A stretch of 64,000 bases of DNA from Galaxea fascicularis (Eukaryota > Cnidaria > Anthozoa > Scleractinia > Euphylliidae), in NCBI GenBank assembly GCA_948470475.1, contig OX419343.1:13943914-14007913 (forward strand), given 5' to 3'. This document shows positions 42,792 to 55,644 of this stretch, in pieces. The notes below the pieces were generated by a model. The model made no database searches. It saw nothing but the letters and a program-made list of their open reading frames with translations, and was not told the DNA's origin. The number at the start of each line of letters is the position of its first letter. Position 1 is the first letter of the stretch. The position numbers were made by a program, and so were the translations under genes.

Positions 42792-45700
42792 TGATACATA
42801 AAAGCTAAATTCTGGCGTCTCCGTTTTCAGAACATCTCCATTCACTGGCAGCGCTTTTGCTCAAATATTCAGCTTCAGTGAGTTTCACAATTAACATTTT
42901 CATTTCCTGTTTACCTCATTTATTTCCTGTTTACCTTATTTTGAAATAGGAAGGAATGAACAGATGTGTTAGGCAATTTAAGGGAGTCGTATCAGCTAAC
43001 ATATGCTAACACACGACGTTCAAGATCCATTTTGTATCCCGGTACTCTTCAAAACTTTTTATATGTGAAATCACTGCAGGAGCCCAGTTAATTTGTGTAA
43101 GGTCATGCCTTCTGGCATCGAGGTGACAAGCTTATTTATGAAGAAAACTCATCATAATAATATCTATTAATATTTCTATCTTCTTGTTCTGTTCGCCCGC
43201 TCTTTTCTGCTTTGCTTTGTTTTCTATTGGTTTTTGAGTTTGTAAAGATTTTGACTTTGTCAAGTGTATTTTAAAGACGAACATTCCTGGTCCGCCTAGA
43301 TTAGCTATCAAGCCATTTGCGACCCAGTCAACCTATAATTATTTTATTAAGTCAAAGTTAAAGTTTTACTTCAGCTGAAAGAATGTTCCTTTCTTGCACT
43401 GAAATCGTCAACATTTGGCGCCAAATTGCAATCCAGGGAATACCCCTATGGGACTCTCATTTCAATCCATTGAAGCTTTCTTAGTTTCATTGACAAGTAC
43501 CTGTCCGCGGATGGCATTGGTTAATGATAACAGAAGCGATCTATTTATAGAACCTAGACTCAAGTTTTTCCATGGGTGATCGCTTTAGGGTTGTACAAAA
43601 GTTCTGTTCATATATTCCATCGTTCACGATCTCTATCAATCTTTGAAAGCAGCGAAATTTTGCTGCCTAAAATGTTTCCGGTGCAAGAAGTAATTTGCAT
43701 TCATTAAATACCCTTCACTTTATATTTGCTGTCGCAAGAAACGTTTTTTGAGGTCGGGAATAAATATACGCGGCTCTTTCTGAAACTACCAACAAATCGA
43801 ATTTGTTTGGGCAAATGAAAATTAAATAATTAGATGTAAGAAACTTTGTAAAACATGTTTCTTCAACAAAATGTCGAAAATTCAGTATTTTGTTAATATT
43901 TTGCTTTTGTTTCAACTCGTTCGCATGTTTTTCTTTTAATTAATTTTATGAGGGGGGTTCAGTTTTGATGAATTAATTAATTAATTTTTTTTGAGAGCGA
44001 GTTTTGTGTAGGCCAAGGTCCCTTGCTTTTTTGTATAACGGAATATTCAACATTCTTGATGAACTGTTTTGGGTGTACAAAAAACTTTGGTTTCGTTTTT
44101 CTCCACAGCTAAGTTTCTGTAACTTGTTCAGATTTAGTAGATATCTTGTTGATTTGACTCATTCTTTTTGTTCTTATGCAGTTTTTTCCTAGTTAATTCA
44201 GGTTAAGCAGGAGCGTGGTTTGAGAAACACTAGCTTAGATTCAATAGTTATTTCAAGGCTTCTGTGAAAATGAGGTCAAATTTCAAAACCAAATTTTTGT
44301 GACTCCACTGCTAAACTGAGAATAAACTGTGTACACGTATCGGCCCCAGTCCGCATGTACCCATATGCTGTTGGCATAAATTTTAAAGTTTAAAATAATC
44401 GTGGGCGCTGATTTTAGTAAATGTCGGACATTTCGACACTGCTGTCCCTTCACCGGTGAAGGATTGCCGTTGTGCAAAACGCGCGCTATGATATTAAAAA
44501 ATCACTCAAAGCGCGCGCTACTAGAGTTCAAACAAAATTGGAATCAATGTGTTCAAACCGCTGGGTTGCAGAGTTCGGCATGCATTGATCCAAAAGGAGT
44601 TTTTCCGCAGGTAAATCTCCGGGAGATCGTGACAACAAAACTGACCCTTGCAAAATTCAAAGGGTGTAACGGAGGTGCGTAATCTTTTTTGTCGTCATAG
44701 GACAAAGTTCAGCACTTCAACGCCATAAACGCTAAAAACCGGCCCAGACTCATAAAGCAAAATGGTTTAATTTATAGGTTTCGTAAACATTGTTTGGAGG
44801 AGTCATATCGGCCAGCCACGGGTGTAGCGTGACTCTTGTTCAAACAATCCCCAGTTTAATCAAAAGATCAGTGAGAATAATTAAAAGACAAAAATTAAAC
44901 AAAACATCTAAGTGTACCAGAAAACAAATTTTACCACTAAGAGCTCAAAAGCACTTGCGTGCGTTTGATGGAAGTGCGTCTCGCGTACGTGTGGTAAATG
45001 AGGTCGTGCGCTTGTGATAGAAAGTGAGCGCGCGTGCGTCTACGTAACCGTGTACCGTCATAAGCAACGGCAAAATCACGACGGTTGAAACGGCGCTCGC
45101 GTGCTTTAATTGATGGAAAGCTAGGCTTACGTGCTTGTAATTCATATGAAACGGAAAACAAAAACGCCTGAAATTTCCCTTTTATCTGGAGATGTAGCAA
45201 TCTGATAATGTATGTAACGGAAGAGTGGTAGTCTCTTGACAACGATGCCGATGGAGTTGCGCAGGCACAGGTAGACCAGCAGTGTCTATTTAATCGTTTT
45301 CTTTCCATAAACATTGCCTTAAAAGTTAACTGAGAAAAGATTCTTATTATCAACCTTTCCAACTGAATTTTTGAAGGATCAGCATTGAAGAGCCGAACGT
45401 GTATAATAGAACAAAAGTAGTCGTGTGGAACAAGTGGGTTGTTTTCTTCTTGTCTGACAACAACTGAAGCCGAGTTGAAGAGAACATAAAAAAAATATAT
45501 AAAACCTCTCAGTTCAATGGAGAATGTAAATAACATAACGGTTACTGGGTTTCAGGGTAAAACGACAAACTGCCCCTTAATTGCTGACGACCTTTAATGA
45601 GGTCAAACACTGTCGACCCAAGGTAGGCTGACCAATCCCCGGATCCGAGCAGCCAACCTTTTTCCCAATGCTTTTCTCTTGAAAATCCCCGGGAGTAAGG

Positions 45701-46984
45701 TTCTCCAGAGGCTTATGACAACACTTAGTTTTCATACCAATATCACACAGACATGTCAATGAAATCCTTTAAATCAGTGGCAAATCCTGTTAGATTTTTG
45801 GCTGCAGATGACAAAATGTGCACGCCTTTTTAAATGCTGCTTATTAAGAGTCGTCCAATCCGACGAAAGATGACATAAAGCGGGAATCCCCCATCGTGTT
45901 TTTGTGATTTAGTCATAGTCTCCCATCCCGGGTCTGCCATGCAGCGAAGACAAACACAGACACGAGTTCCCTTAAGTCAGTTTCATTTGCTTGTTGCAGT
46001 GTAATAGTCGTGAATCACCTCATGAACATTATGCGACATATTACTTCTGAGGACTCAAGCTACGTAGATAAACATGATTTGTAATAACCTATAATAAGTT
46101 CATTTCCTGATGAACTATTTCAGTTCCTTCTCGGTCGGTCTAGGTATAGTAAATAGATGAAGCCCTACAGAGGTTTCCTAAGAATAAGAGTCGATGAATT
46201 GTGGTCGTCCACGTAAAATGGCCCCGATCGTTTAAATTTTTTCTAAAACTAAAAAGCAAAAAAATTAAATAAAACCAGAAACAAAGATGAATTAGAAAAT
46301 AACCTTTCCAAGGGTATGTCAGATATAGTGCACATTCAATTGGCTCTGATATCTACTTAACCTTCTTATATATAATGATTATACCACGTAATCTAATCTA
46401 AAAAAAAAAGACACGTGTTAGTGTAGGAACGTAAAATCAAGACTCGCGATTATGAGAAGCCTCCATTCCAGTGGGGTATCAGGGGAGTCGTGTTAACGGC
46501 TCTGCAAAAAAAAACAACAACAACAACAACAACAACAATTGTGCGGGGGGTTGGGTCATTTTTGGAGATGGGTCAGCCACTTCAAAGGAAATATTGAGGT
46601 TGCTTTAAATATCTAAGCGCAAAAACACCAAAAAAGCAAAAAACAAAAAACAAAACGATGTAACTGACAATTTCGTTGGACTTTGTGAGTTGTTTCGTTA
46701 CCAAATGTATTTTATACCATGCCACAGAAAGTAAAGTGCAGCTGTTCGAGGGGTTCAGAAAATTCTCGAAAGTTATGCAAACCCGAGACGAACCCTATCG
46801 TGTTTATATCAGCCTATGCAATTACAGGAAAAAAGTTCTCTATTGCTTTTATAAAATAACTTAAGTCCTCTAAAACATACTCAGAGTTTACATACTCTCA
46901 TGCAAACACACCTCTCAATCAATCAGATTGCGCGTAGTATCTTCGGTATTTTATAATCGTCGTCGGTTTTCCATGGAGCCTTCC
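42792..46984. other. Gene-free stretch
   Basis: No homologous coding frame recognised. Notable only for GC-rich tracts rich in CGCGCG and ACGT around 44470-44520 and 44950-45060 in an AT-rich setting, and a (CAA)n microsatellite at about 46506-46539. Confidence 0.5.
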
Positions 46985-46989
46985 CAACG

Positions 46990-47810
46990 TGCACCGTATT
47001 GATTGATTTGTTTTGTTTTGTTTTTTTTGTTTTCAATACAACTTTATTGAACATACACACGTACAGTAAATATTCGCTAAAGACAATCTACAACGAAACG
47101 AAAACTACAACTTATAGCTGACAAAAAAGAAACCTAACACAATAAAAACAGTAGTAGTAACTTAAATTAAATGGGAGCGCAATCAGTTAAGTAAACAGAA
47201 TTTCATAACATATTTAAGAGACGAAAAAACAGACCATTTTGTTCTGAAATCTTTTTCATGACCAGTCGTACAAGAAATATATTTTTCTAGAATAATTTTA
47301 TCACGAGCTAGGGAAACAAATTCATTAAAGATGTAAAATTTACCGTTAAGAGCTTTTACATAAAGAAAATACTTTCCTATAATGACTAAATGATTGAGGG
47401 CTTAACAGAATTTAGAATCGTTATTAATAATGCCAAACATAATTTATTTTATTGAAAGCAATAAGTTTGAGTTCACCATGCGCAAGGCCCAATCCAGAAA
47501 CTCCTTCCAGAACAAAGTGGCTTGCGCGCACTCAGTGAAAAGATGAATGATGGTGTGATCTGCTGGACAAAAAGGGCAGCGTGGGGAGTCTTCTTTCTTC
47601 ATTTGAAATAATAAGCTCTTGGTGCACAGAATATTGTGAATAATTTTGTACTGGAACATTCATAGCTTTACTTCTTTTGTTACTTCAAAAGGCAAAAGAT
47701 ATAATTTTCTCAAATCATCCTTCTGGTAGCCAAAATTTAAGAGTCTTTTCTCACAAGTCGGCGGAGGCATTGATCGAAGAGAGAGCAGCTTAGTATAAAT
47801 TTTTTTGCAC
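46990..47810 (-). mobile_element. LINE 3' end (L1/Tx1-like), with in-frame stop
   Basis: The minus strand at 47659-47444 encodes MFQYKIIHNILCTKSLLFQM then SPRCPFCPADHTIIHLFTEC and FWKEFLDWAL. The C-x2-C...H-x4/5-C pattern with FW after it is the zinc knuckle (zf-RVT) at the C-terminus of LINE ORF2. Upstream in the same frame, to about 47800, more of the protein is readable (KRLLNFGYQKDDLRKLYLLP), broken by TGA just before MFQYK. AATAAA and an A-rich tail (seen as T-rich 47008-47033 on plus) mark the 3' end. A decayed copy. Confidence 0.65.
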
Positions 47811-50800
47811 TATTGATTGTTTAGGTGAGTGTGTATGCAAAGAAATACATGTACAAGTGACGAGTAGGATACTGAGAAAGATTTGCATAGCTATTTTATA
47901 CATAGCCCTAAAGACTCATGTGTATTCGAAGAAAAAACAGGTGACTTGTGGGATATTCCACATGCAATCAGTAAAAAAAGGGAAACTCAGCAAACCATGG
48001 TAAAGGTAGCCTTTCACGCCGTCGTTTTCTCGAGGGGAGCAGTTTCGTGTTAAGGAGGGGAAATACGGCTCCAGTAAAAACGACGGCGGAGAGATTATGG
48101 CCAGTAAAAAAAATTCCCCTTGAACATACAGAATTTGGGGTAAGATCGCACCTGCATGGTTTCAGGAGTATGAAACTTCTGGGATAGATTGAATCCTTAG
48201 GTGCTTTCTATTCAAACAGAAACTCAGAAATTTTGGTTGAATATTAGGCAAATGGTACGAGTAATTCCATTTGGAAAGTTATTGAAAAGTTGAGGGCCGA
48301 TTATTTGAGTGTTGTATTCTTCCTATCCTGGTTTGGCTCTCCAGTTGACGATGGTATAGTCTGTACATCATCCGGCTTCCGTTTGGAGTAACTAAATTAT
48401 TTAATTCTTGCCTTGAAATTTCTACGCTGATGGTTTCTGTTTATGAAAAGCAGGCCAACTACCACCACTTACAAGAACAAATGAAACATACTACGCTTAT
48501 AAGTTAGACTCCTCGTTAGGAATATTTTAAGCACACAACAAGAGATTATAAATTCCTGGAAATCCCAGCGCAATGATTTGTTTGAAACCGTACTGTCCCT
48601 TATCCTGAGAACAGAGTTCCCTTTGATCTTCCAAGAAACATCGAAAACGGAAATTTGAACTGAAACTCTACTCGCGGAGTAACCGTTTTCCGAGACCCTC
48701 TTTGCAGAACGGTGTACTCTCAATTACCATCTGAGAGAGGGATAAAAAGTCACTCCGTAGGCAGTATATTACCGTTTACAGGGGATATGAGCACCGTTTC
48801 TTCGTAAAACGTATTTTCCAATTTAGGTTTGAGCAAACTAAAACATTGTTCACTTTTCCTGTTGAAGATGTCTCGGTTTACATTTCCAGTCTGAAGCAAT
48901 AAATGACCAAGGACGTTACAGTACCAACAGTTTGCCAAGCTAAGTGTCTTGAATGGGGAGCTCGAGCAAAAAAGATGTCGACGGGATAAAACGTCATTTT
49001 AAAGTATAAATTCTCGTTTTTGCAATTTCTTTGGGATTATTCCAATTTGTTTGACTTAGAAAATGCTGGCGAACTGTTCAGGGGCTAAATAACTCTCGAT
49101 GAGCAACGACCTTAAAATAAGACAAAAAAGAGAGAAAAATTTACCATCACGTGCTCATATATTTTGGTCATTTCAGCTGTTGTCGTAAAGAAAGAAAATT
49201 AAGAAATGCACCAAAATGTGACTGGAACAAAGGTGGAAAAGCATCGTTTTTGCTCATTAAGCCTATCGTTTCGTGGGCGTTCTCGCTGCTTTTTGCTGTC
49301 CTCGTTGCTAAAGCTCCATATATAACGTCGTTTGTGGACGGGAACGGTACAAGTGGTAGCGGTCAGTAGGTAGGGATGGTCGTTCAATAAGTTTGGACAT
49401 CCGGGCACGTCAGAAAGATACTTGTTAATGTTGCCATAACAGCTTGTAAAGTAACTCTGTCTGGTGCGAGATTATTATACGTTGGGATAGAAAGTCAAAA
49501 GTGATGAATAAACGTATGATTTGCCTTTTCATGGAAAACTGAGTTTAAAAAAAAACTGAACAATGGAGTTCAATTTTTTCAGGAGTTCTGATCCTATTTA
49601 AAGAAACTTCTTTCCAAATACACCACCAATCATAACTGAACGTTCTGCGTGTCATTATTTGTATCACAGTATTTAAATCGAGGCTAAGCGCGCAAATTTG
49701 CTGGCTCGCATCATCAAACGGCCAAACAGTGGTGCAACCTTGTTGATACTGTGATAGCCGACTTCGGAAAGATTTCAATTGATAACTGAAGTATTGTATG
49801 CGCACGCAGCAAATGAAACGTTCCCAATAAAGTCGCAAGTACATTTCTAGTAAGCCAATCAGAACACGAGCAAGGGAATCCCCCTTGCAATAGCACAATA
49901 GCGTGCGTCAGAAGGAGTATGAATTAATATTCAAATGGGAAAAGTGATTTTATAATACATACATGTTGCTCTTGCAAATTTGCATATGAAGCATCGAATA
50001 TTTAATGACCATCGTCTGGGCGAAACAAAAGATGTCAAAATAAACACCACGCATTATTATTGACCAACATAGCTCACTGTGCATGTTGAAGAATATGAAG
50101 GGTAACCATGTTTACTCTTAATAAATCTTAAGATTCTGAAATCAAAATTCTTGCTGAGAAGTAGGCAGTTAAAGAGAGAGAACCCATCCAACGTTTCCTC
50201 GCGATCACATTTTTTACGTTTATGTACCCAATGAGCCAACTTTACAAACACAAATTTGATGTGGGGATCTCGCAAAGCAATGTTTTTGGTTTCGCTCAAA
50301 ATGGTTCACGTGTGCCAAATACATAGCTCGAAGGTGAATAATTTATTCCACACCTCCTACAAATTGTCCAGGCCCCTACACCAGCACTTAAATACTGTGA
50401 AGAGCATCTTTATAATAAATGTTGGCTCGAGAGCGACTTATCTCTCAAACCAGATTGCTCCGTTACTGACTGACTTTGTTAAACCATTTTCTCGAAACTA
50501 ATTAGAAGGGATTTGAAGGCCTCTAAATATTTCCTGTTTTACATCTTTACATTGCAATTTGGTGTTCATATGCTCCATTGCTACCAGAGAGAAACTGTAT
50601 CTTTACATGTCAGCATGAGGGACCGTTTGAAACCATAAACGTCATGTAAAGTCTGATTTAGTTTAGTCATGAAATAACTGATTTCACGACAGGCAATATG
50701 GCCAGTGACTGAGTAAATAAGTGAAAATGATCGCATGTATTTACGGAAGTGTTGACTGGACATACCCGAGCATGTTTTATCAGTGTTCTCATTTATTTGG

Positions 50801-51073
50801 AAAACGTAACCGACATTGAAATGAAATGTGTTTTAAATGAAAAACGATGGTGATGCTAATACATTAAAATTGAAAAGGAAAACGTCCTTATCACATGGCA
50901 CCATATCAGCAGCTATTCAAGTGGAACTTGTGGACGTTAATTAAGCTAATTTCATGCATGATACTTTGAAGACAGAAGAATAAAGTTCAAGGACAGTCTT
51001 TTTTTTATTAGTCTTACAAAACTTGCATTTACGGCACTTACACCAGTAACAATACAATACTACGTCTACTACG
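47811..51073. other. Gene-free stretch
   Basis: No supported gene. A short inverted pair CGCCGTCGTTTT / AAAACGACGGCG (48019-48092) may mark another small element. Nothing else recognised. Confidence 0.45.
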
Positions 51074-51327
51074 ACTACCTACAATACGATACTTACACTT
51101 ACGATGCTAGCACTACTTACAATACGATACTTACACTTACGATGCTAGCACTACCTACAATACGATACTTACACTTACGATGCTAGCACTACCTACAATA
51201 CGATACTTACACTTACGATGCTAGCACTACCTACAATACGATACTTACACTTACGATGCTAGCACTACTTACAATACGATACTTACACTTACGATGCTAG
51301 CACTACTTACAATACGGTGCTTACACT
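51074..51327. repeat. 38-bp minisatellite, about 6.5 copies
   Basis: Unit ACTACYTACAATACGATACT plus TACACTTACGATGCTAGC, ending at 51111, 51149, 51187, 51225, 51263 and 51301, then a partial copy. The only difference between copies is C/T at one site, so the array is young or homogenised. Confidence 0.9.
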
Positions 51328-53534
51328 ATATGATACAATTTAACTGATGCTGCTTACAATACGGTGCAAAGTACCCAGAATCACATCAGAAGAAATGAAA
51401 TGAAAAGAAAAAGAAAAGAAAAAACAGACGAAACAAACGAGCAAAACGAAACACAGCGAATCGATTTAACTGATTGGATTCAGTATCCACTTTTTCTCGA
51501 AATAGTCTTCCTTGTTAATTTTCCTTTCAGTCTCACATTTCAGTTTGTAATTTTGGGTCTACTTTGGCTTCTTCTTCAGTCCCACAGAAGTAATTTCCCA
51601 ATTATTATAAAATAGTTCAATAAATTAAGTAAAGAGCTTGGCTTGGATATAGTACCAAATAACACGTTTCGGAGTGGAAGAATAACCTGTTGCTTTGAGA
51701 GTTGCTGTCAGAAGCGTTGGAATAAATTCCACAACTACTTAACAACTTTGTCATTGTTTCCTACCATGGCCTGGTAGTGTGGCCTCAATACTGTTTTCTG
51801 GAGAGTACCCTTGGTAGAAGGGAATGTGTCAGACTGCGCCTGTTTCTTCCTGGACAACCACCACCAACAATATTTGAGAAGACTGTTCGCTAATATTTCC
51901 GATAAACGTAGGAATCTACTTTCAGGTTTGTTATATTTCAGTGATATGAAAATATGACAGCAACACAAGTCGTACTCATGAGAAAACCACACGAGTTCCT
52001 GAAGGTAGTTCTTTAGCGCTTCCAACTCTTGCTGTGCTACAGAGAAAAGTTCAGTAAAAAAGGGTTCGTACACAAGCTTGGACAAAACTGTTGAGAATAT
52101 GTTGCCTCGAATCCTTTATGTGTGCAAACAATAACGTCCTCCAGCAATGGTGGCTTCAGTCAGGTTCAACATTAAACAAGGAGGGGGGGGGGGGGGGGGC
52201 GGGGAGGAAAGAAAGAAGTTGCTACGCCACACGTACTACCTGGATAATTATTTTATGACTTTAGGAGGCCCGTACGAGCACCGGAGGCACGACTTTATAC
52301 GTAGGTCGGGGTCCCAGGTATCCCCGCTTGAAACTTAAAAAATATATATATCAAAGAACTACATTTCGTGCGTTTTGAAGCCAGGCATTTCGATACGAGA
52401 CCCGTTCTCCTACTGCTGGCCTTGGCCCGGCGGCACTTGGCGTCATAATAAGCTTACTGGAATTTCTGTGCCCGCTTGAGGTTCTCCCCCAGTATCTGCT
52501 CCCTCTCCTCCAGATGCTGTTTCTCGGGCTATGTCTGTGCTGATCCCTGGGCTAACGTTTAGTTCTTCAGGACAACATCCATTAGGGCAAAATAGTTTAC
52601 CGGCCGAACATGAGGCGGTAAGGGTAAATCCAGCTAATTCATGCACACTAGTGTTGCAAGCAAGAACTGCGTTCATTTTTGCACAAAGTCCGCTCCGCTC
52701 CGGCGATGTTTAGAAATCAACTTACTCAGTATCTTCACAAGTGATTTGTTCAGTCTGTCTACTTTCCCACCCCTGGGGGTGGTAAGGTGTCGTCCGTGGT
52801 TAAATCCCACAAACTCTTGTTTTTAGGCCATATTGGCTTGATTAAAAATAAAACATAAACAGCGGTGACAAACATGGTAACCAACACATTTTATGTAGAC
52901 TTGATATTTTGTATGTTAGGCAACCGTGACACATTTACCGTTACAGTTTTTTGAAAACTAATTCATTTATTTTATTAGCGCCGAGAAGTCGTTACTTTAT
53001 TAATTATTTGTAGCTTTATATAGATCTACTGTTAAGATCGTTTTTCTTAATCTCGGTTCCATACCCTTAATTACAAAACATAAAATTAGTTAGTTGGATT
53101 CCCCCAGTGACCGGTCGAATATCTGTTCCTCCTATGTCTATAGGGACCGCGCAGCAAGTTTTCGAGTGGGGGGTTAAAGAAAAATGCGTGAAGGAATTTT
53201 TTTTTTGGGGGGGGGGGGCGAGGGGGGGCATGCTATTCAATTTCTCTAAAGTGACGGAGAATGCTATTATAACGATAATATATTTACAGTTGTAACGACT
53301 AGTGCTTCATTCTGTCTATTTATCTGCGCTTTTGTCTTTGCCAGTAACTCTGGTCACTTTCGAATTAACGATTTTTTGCCATTTTTCACTCCGTTACTTT
53401 TGTTAAATTTATTTTTATTCTTGCAAAAAAGTGGGGGGGAGGGGATAAAGCCCCCCCTGCCCCTCCCTCTGCGCGGTCCCGGGTCTACTGAAATCCGGTG
53501 AAATATCAGTGTCTTGTAACAGCTCATAACGTTA
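51328..53534. other. Gene-free stretch with homopolymer G runs
   Basis: Contains G runs of 17 (52183-52199) and 12 (53207-53218). Open frames on the minus strand at 51735-52085 and 52443-52676 have no recognised family; the first follows a good acceptor (ttctctgtag) and could be an exon, but there is no other support. Confidence 0.4.
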
Positions 53535-53810
53535 AGGCGCTGCCGGTTAAACTGTGCAAAGCTTCGTGCAAGTTGTCTCGCGATGGCGTTGCGAGACAAG
53601 TTGCACGAAACACATTTCACAGTGTAACATACCTTGAAACGGCCAAAATCCGCGGCCGGCGTTGCGAGACAAGTTGCACGAAAGTAGAATCGAGTTCTTA
53701 CTTTGGCCGTTGCAAGGTATGTTTCACTATGAAATGTGTTTCGTGCAACTTATCTCGCAACACCATTGCGAGACAAGTTGCACGAAACATTGCACAGTGT
53801 AACAGCGCCT
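53535..53810. mobile_element. PIF/Harbinger-like MITE, 276 bp
   Basis: Ends AGGCGCTG...CAGCGCCT with inverted repeats of about 45 bp that contain TTCGTGCAACTTGTCTCGC and its inverse several times. Flanked by the 3-bp duplication TTA (53532-53534 and 53811-53813), as for PIF/Harbinger. No coding capacity. It lies about 130 bp from the 3' end of the GPCR gene. Confidence 0.75.
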
Positions 53811-53940
53811 TTACAAATGAGTTAAACGGCTGATAATATGTAGCTTTTTTCATGTGCATTTAAGAGAAAGCTAAATCAAACAGTAAGCCCGCTGTTCTGT
53901 ATGTAAGTTCTTGTTCGGTTTTTACATAACAACATTTTTA

Positions 53941-55152
53941 TCAGTTATGTTTTGGCGCAAAGTCGTCGTTAGTGACGTCAGTAACCTCAGTTACATTTGA
54001 TTGTTCCGTAATTTGAGGATTCTCTTGTTCCTGTTCGTTTTGTGCCTCACGTTTGACCTCAGCGTGTAGCATTCTAAACACTCGCAGGTCAATGGATTCA
54101 GCCTCAGTAATGTTCGCAGTTCTACAAGTTAACTCGATAAACGCGGTGCGAATCTGTCTGATTCTTACACAGTAAATGATTGGATTGAGTAACGAGTTAA
54201 ATAAAACCGTTGAGGCGCCTAAATAACCCACTATATACTTTGTTTCCTTAGCTGGTTTAATGCTAAAGAAGATAATTCTAGAGATGGCTAACGGTAAATA
54301 ACAGAACATAAGAACAGCGATAATTATGAATGTCAGTTTAAGCGTCTTTTTGTCTCTTTCAATTTGTTCTCTCGCTTCTTGTGTCACTTGCTGAGCTGCG
54401 AGTTGCCGCTCATGACGGCGGGTTTCTTGGTAAACTGTAATATGGCAGAAAATGATAAAGGTTATTGTTAGACCAATTAACACACTATTAATGAATAAAA
54501 AGACAGTTTTGTCAAAGGCAAATGGTATCTGTAGAAATATGGAGAGAAGCCACGCCATGACAGAGGAAACCACTAAACGAGATGTGGTAACTTGATTGAT
54601 GTACGCAAAAGAGTACTTCATTGCAAGAAATCGTTCACCGCTTAATAAGGCGAGGTGAAGTAGAGAAGCATTCCATAGACAGCTAGTCGCGATCCTTGTG
54701 AAAGCTTGCAAGGAACACACCCAGTTAGACGTATCATCAAGGAAGGTGGTCAGTGACATTGTGCTGAAAGCGGGCTGAAGTACAAGTCCAACCACGAAGT
54801 CAGTCGAAGCAAGAGCAGCAAGTAAAATCCTGGACTTGTGGGCTCTCAGTCGAGACTTCACTGCCACCGCGATGACTACTAATGCGTTAAGAACAGTAGT
54901 GAAAGGAAATGTGAGAATATTAACAATTATGACGAAGATAAGACACGCTCGGGTGTAAACATGAGACGGCTCAAGTCGTCCGTACACAGCGTAAATATCG
55001 CAGCCAGGAGGGATCCTCTCGTGGCTTTGGAGACTCGAGTTCATTTTTACGCTCAGTTGTTTGTTGCTGAAGTGTCGTTTCAGTGCTTTGTGGTTAAAAA
55101 CTCTTTTCATCTGACACCTTTTGTTTACCGCAGTCAGTAGATTTCCGTTCAA
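53941..55152 (-). CDS. Rhodopsin-class (class A) G protein-coupled receptor, intronless
   Basis: 403 codons from the first Met; Met37 (55044-55042, MNSSLQSHERIPPG) is the likelier start, since it begins a short N-terminus with an N-glycosylation site (NSS). Seven membrane segments: TM1 LIFVIIVNILTF..LNALVVIA; TM2 ASTDFVVGLVLQP (Asp2.50); TM3 after WVCSLQAF (disulphide Cys) ending GERFLAMKY, with ERF instead of DRY; TM4 SSVMAWLLSIFLQIP; TM5 VLIGLTITFIIFCHI; TM6 IIIAVLMFCYLPLAI, with CYLP for CWxP; TM7 FNSLLNPIIYCVRIRQI, canonical NPxxY then helix 8. The acidic, Gln/Asn-rich tail is about 65 aa. Cnidarians have large intronless families of such receptors; the ligand is unknown (amine, peptide or adenosine-type cannot be told apart). 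Confidence 0.93.
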   Translation of the reverse strand: MNGNLLTAVNKRCQMKRVFNHKALKRHFSNKQLSVKMNSSLQSHERIPPGCDIYAVYGRLEPSHVYTRACLIFVIIVNILTFPFTTVLNALVVIAVAVKSRLRAHKSRILLAALASTDFVVGLVLQPAFSTMSLTTFLDDTSNWVCSLQAFTRIATSCLWNASLLHLALLSGERFLAMKYSFAYINQVTTSRLVVSSVMAWLLSIFLQIPFAFDKTVFLFINSVLIGLTITFIIFCHITVYQETRRHERQLAAQQVTQEAREQIERDKKTLKLTFIIIAVLMFCYLPLAISRIIFFSIKPAKETKYIVGYLGASTVLFNSLLNPIIYCVRIRQIRTAFIELTCRTANITEAESIDLRVFRMLHAEVKREAQNEQEQENPQITEQSNVTEVTDVTNDDFAPKHN

Positions 55153-55600
55153 ATGTTACTTAAGAACAGATAGTGCATGCAGTGGTTTCAGTATAAGCTT
55201 TGATTAAAAAATATAATCAGTCTCAAAAACGGAGGATGAACTCAGTGAAGAGAATCCAAAACCATTATAGCTTGTTTTCTTTCAAAGTCGACTTAATGTC
55301 GTTCACAAAACAAACAAAGAAAGCAAAAAGCTTCCGAAATGATTAAAGGCTTGAACGAATCATTAAAATCCAAACAAATCCATCATCTTTAATTAAACAT
55401 AAATTTGTTGGCGGCGCTCTCGTGTAATCGATTCATTCCCGGATCATCACAGCTCACAGAAATGTAAACGTTCTTTCCTAATCACTCGTCCAAAACCAAA
55501 TAATTCATCAAACAGTTGTTTGCAGAAAATTTTTTTTCGAGTTTATCAAAAATATGATAATTACATTAAAAAGGCTACAAGTGATTTGAAACAACAAATG
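55153..55600. other. Upstream region of the GPCR gene
   Basis: AT-rich. No clear promoter element or 5' exon can be assigned. Confidence 0.4.
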
Positions 55601-55644
55601 AGAACACTATATATATATGTTTTAAAAAGGTATATAGAAGAGAT

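Noticed and set aside
44937..45536. A 199-codon open frame on the minus strand
   Set aside because: No recognisable family, odd composition with a CpG- and ACGT-rich end, and no splice or promoter support. It looks like chance in a repeat-like stretch.
51735..52085. 116-codon minus-strand frame
   Set aside because: A good acceptor-like sequence precedes part of it, but there is no homology, no second exon and no promoter; kept only as a note.
52443..52676. Possible retroelement gag-like fragment on the minus strand
   Set aside because: No zinc knuckle, protease or integrase motif is visible; too short to assign.
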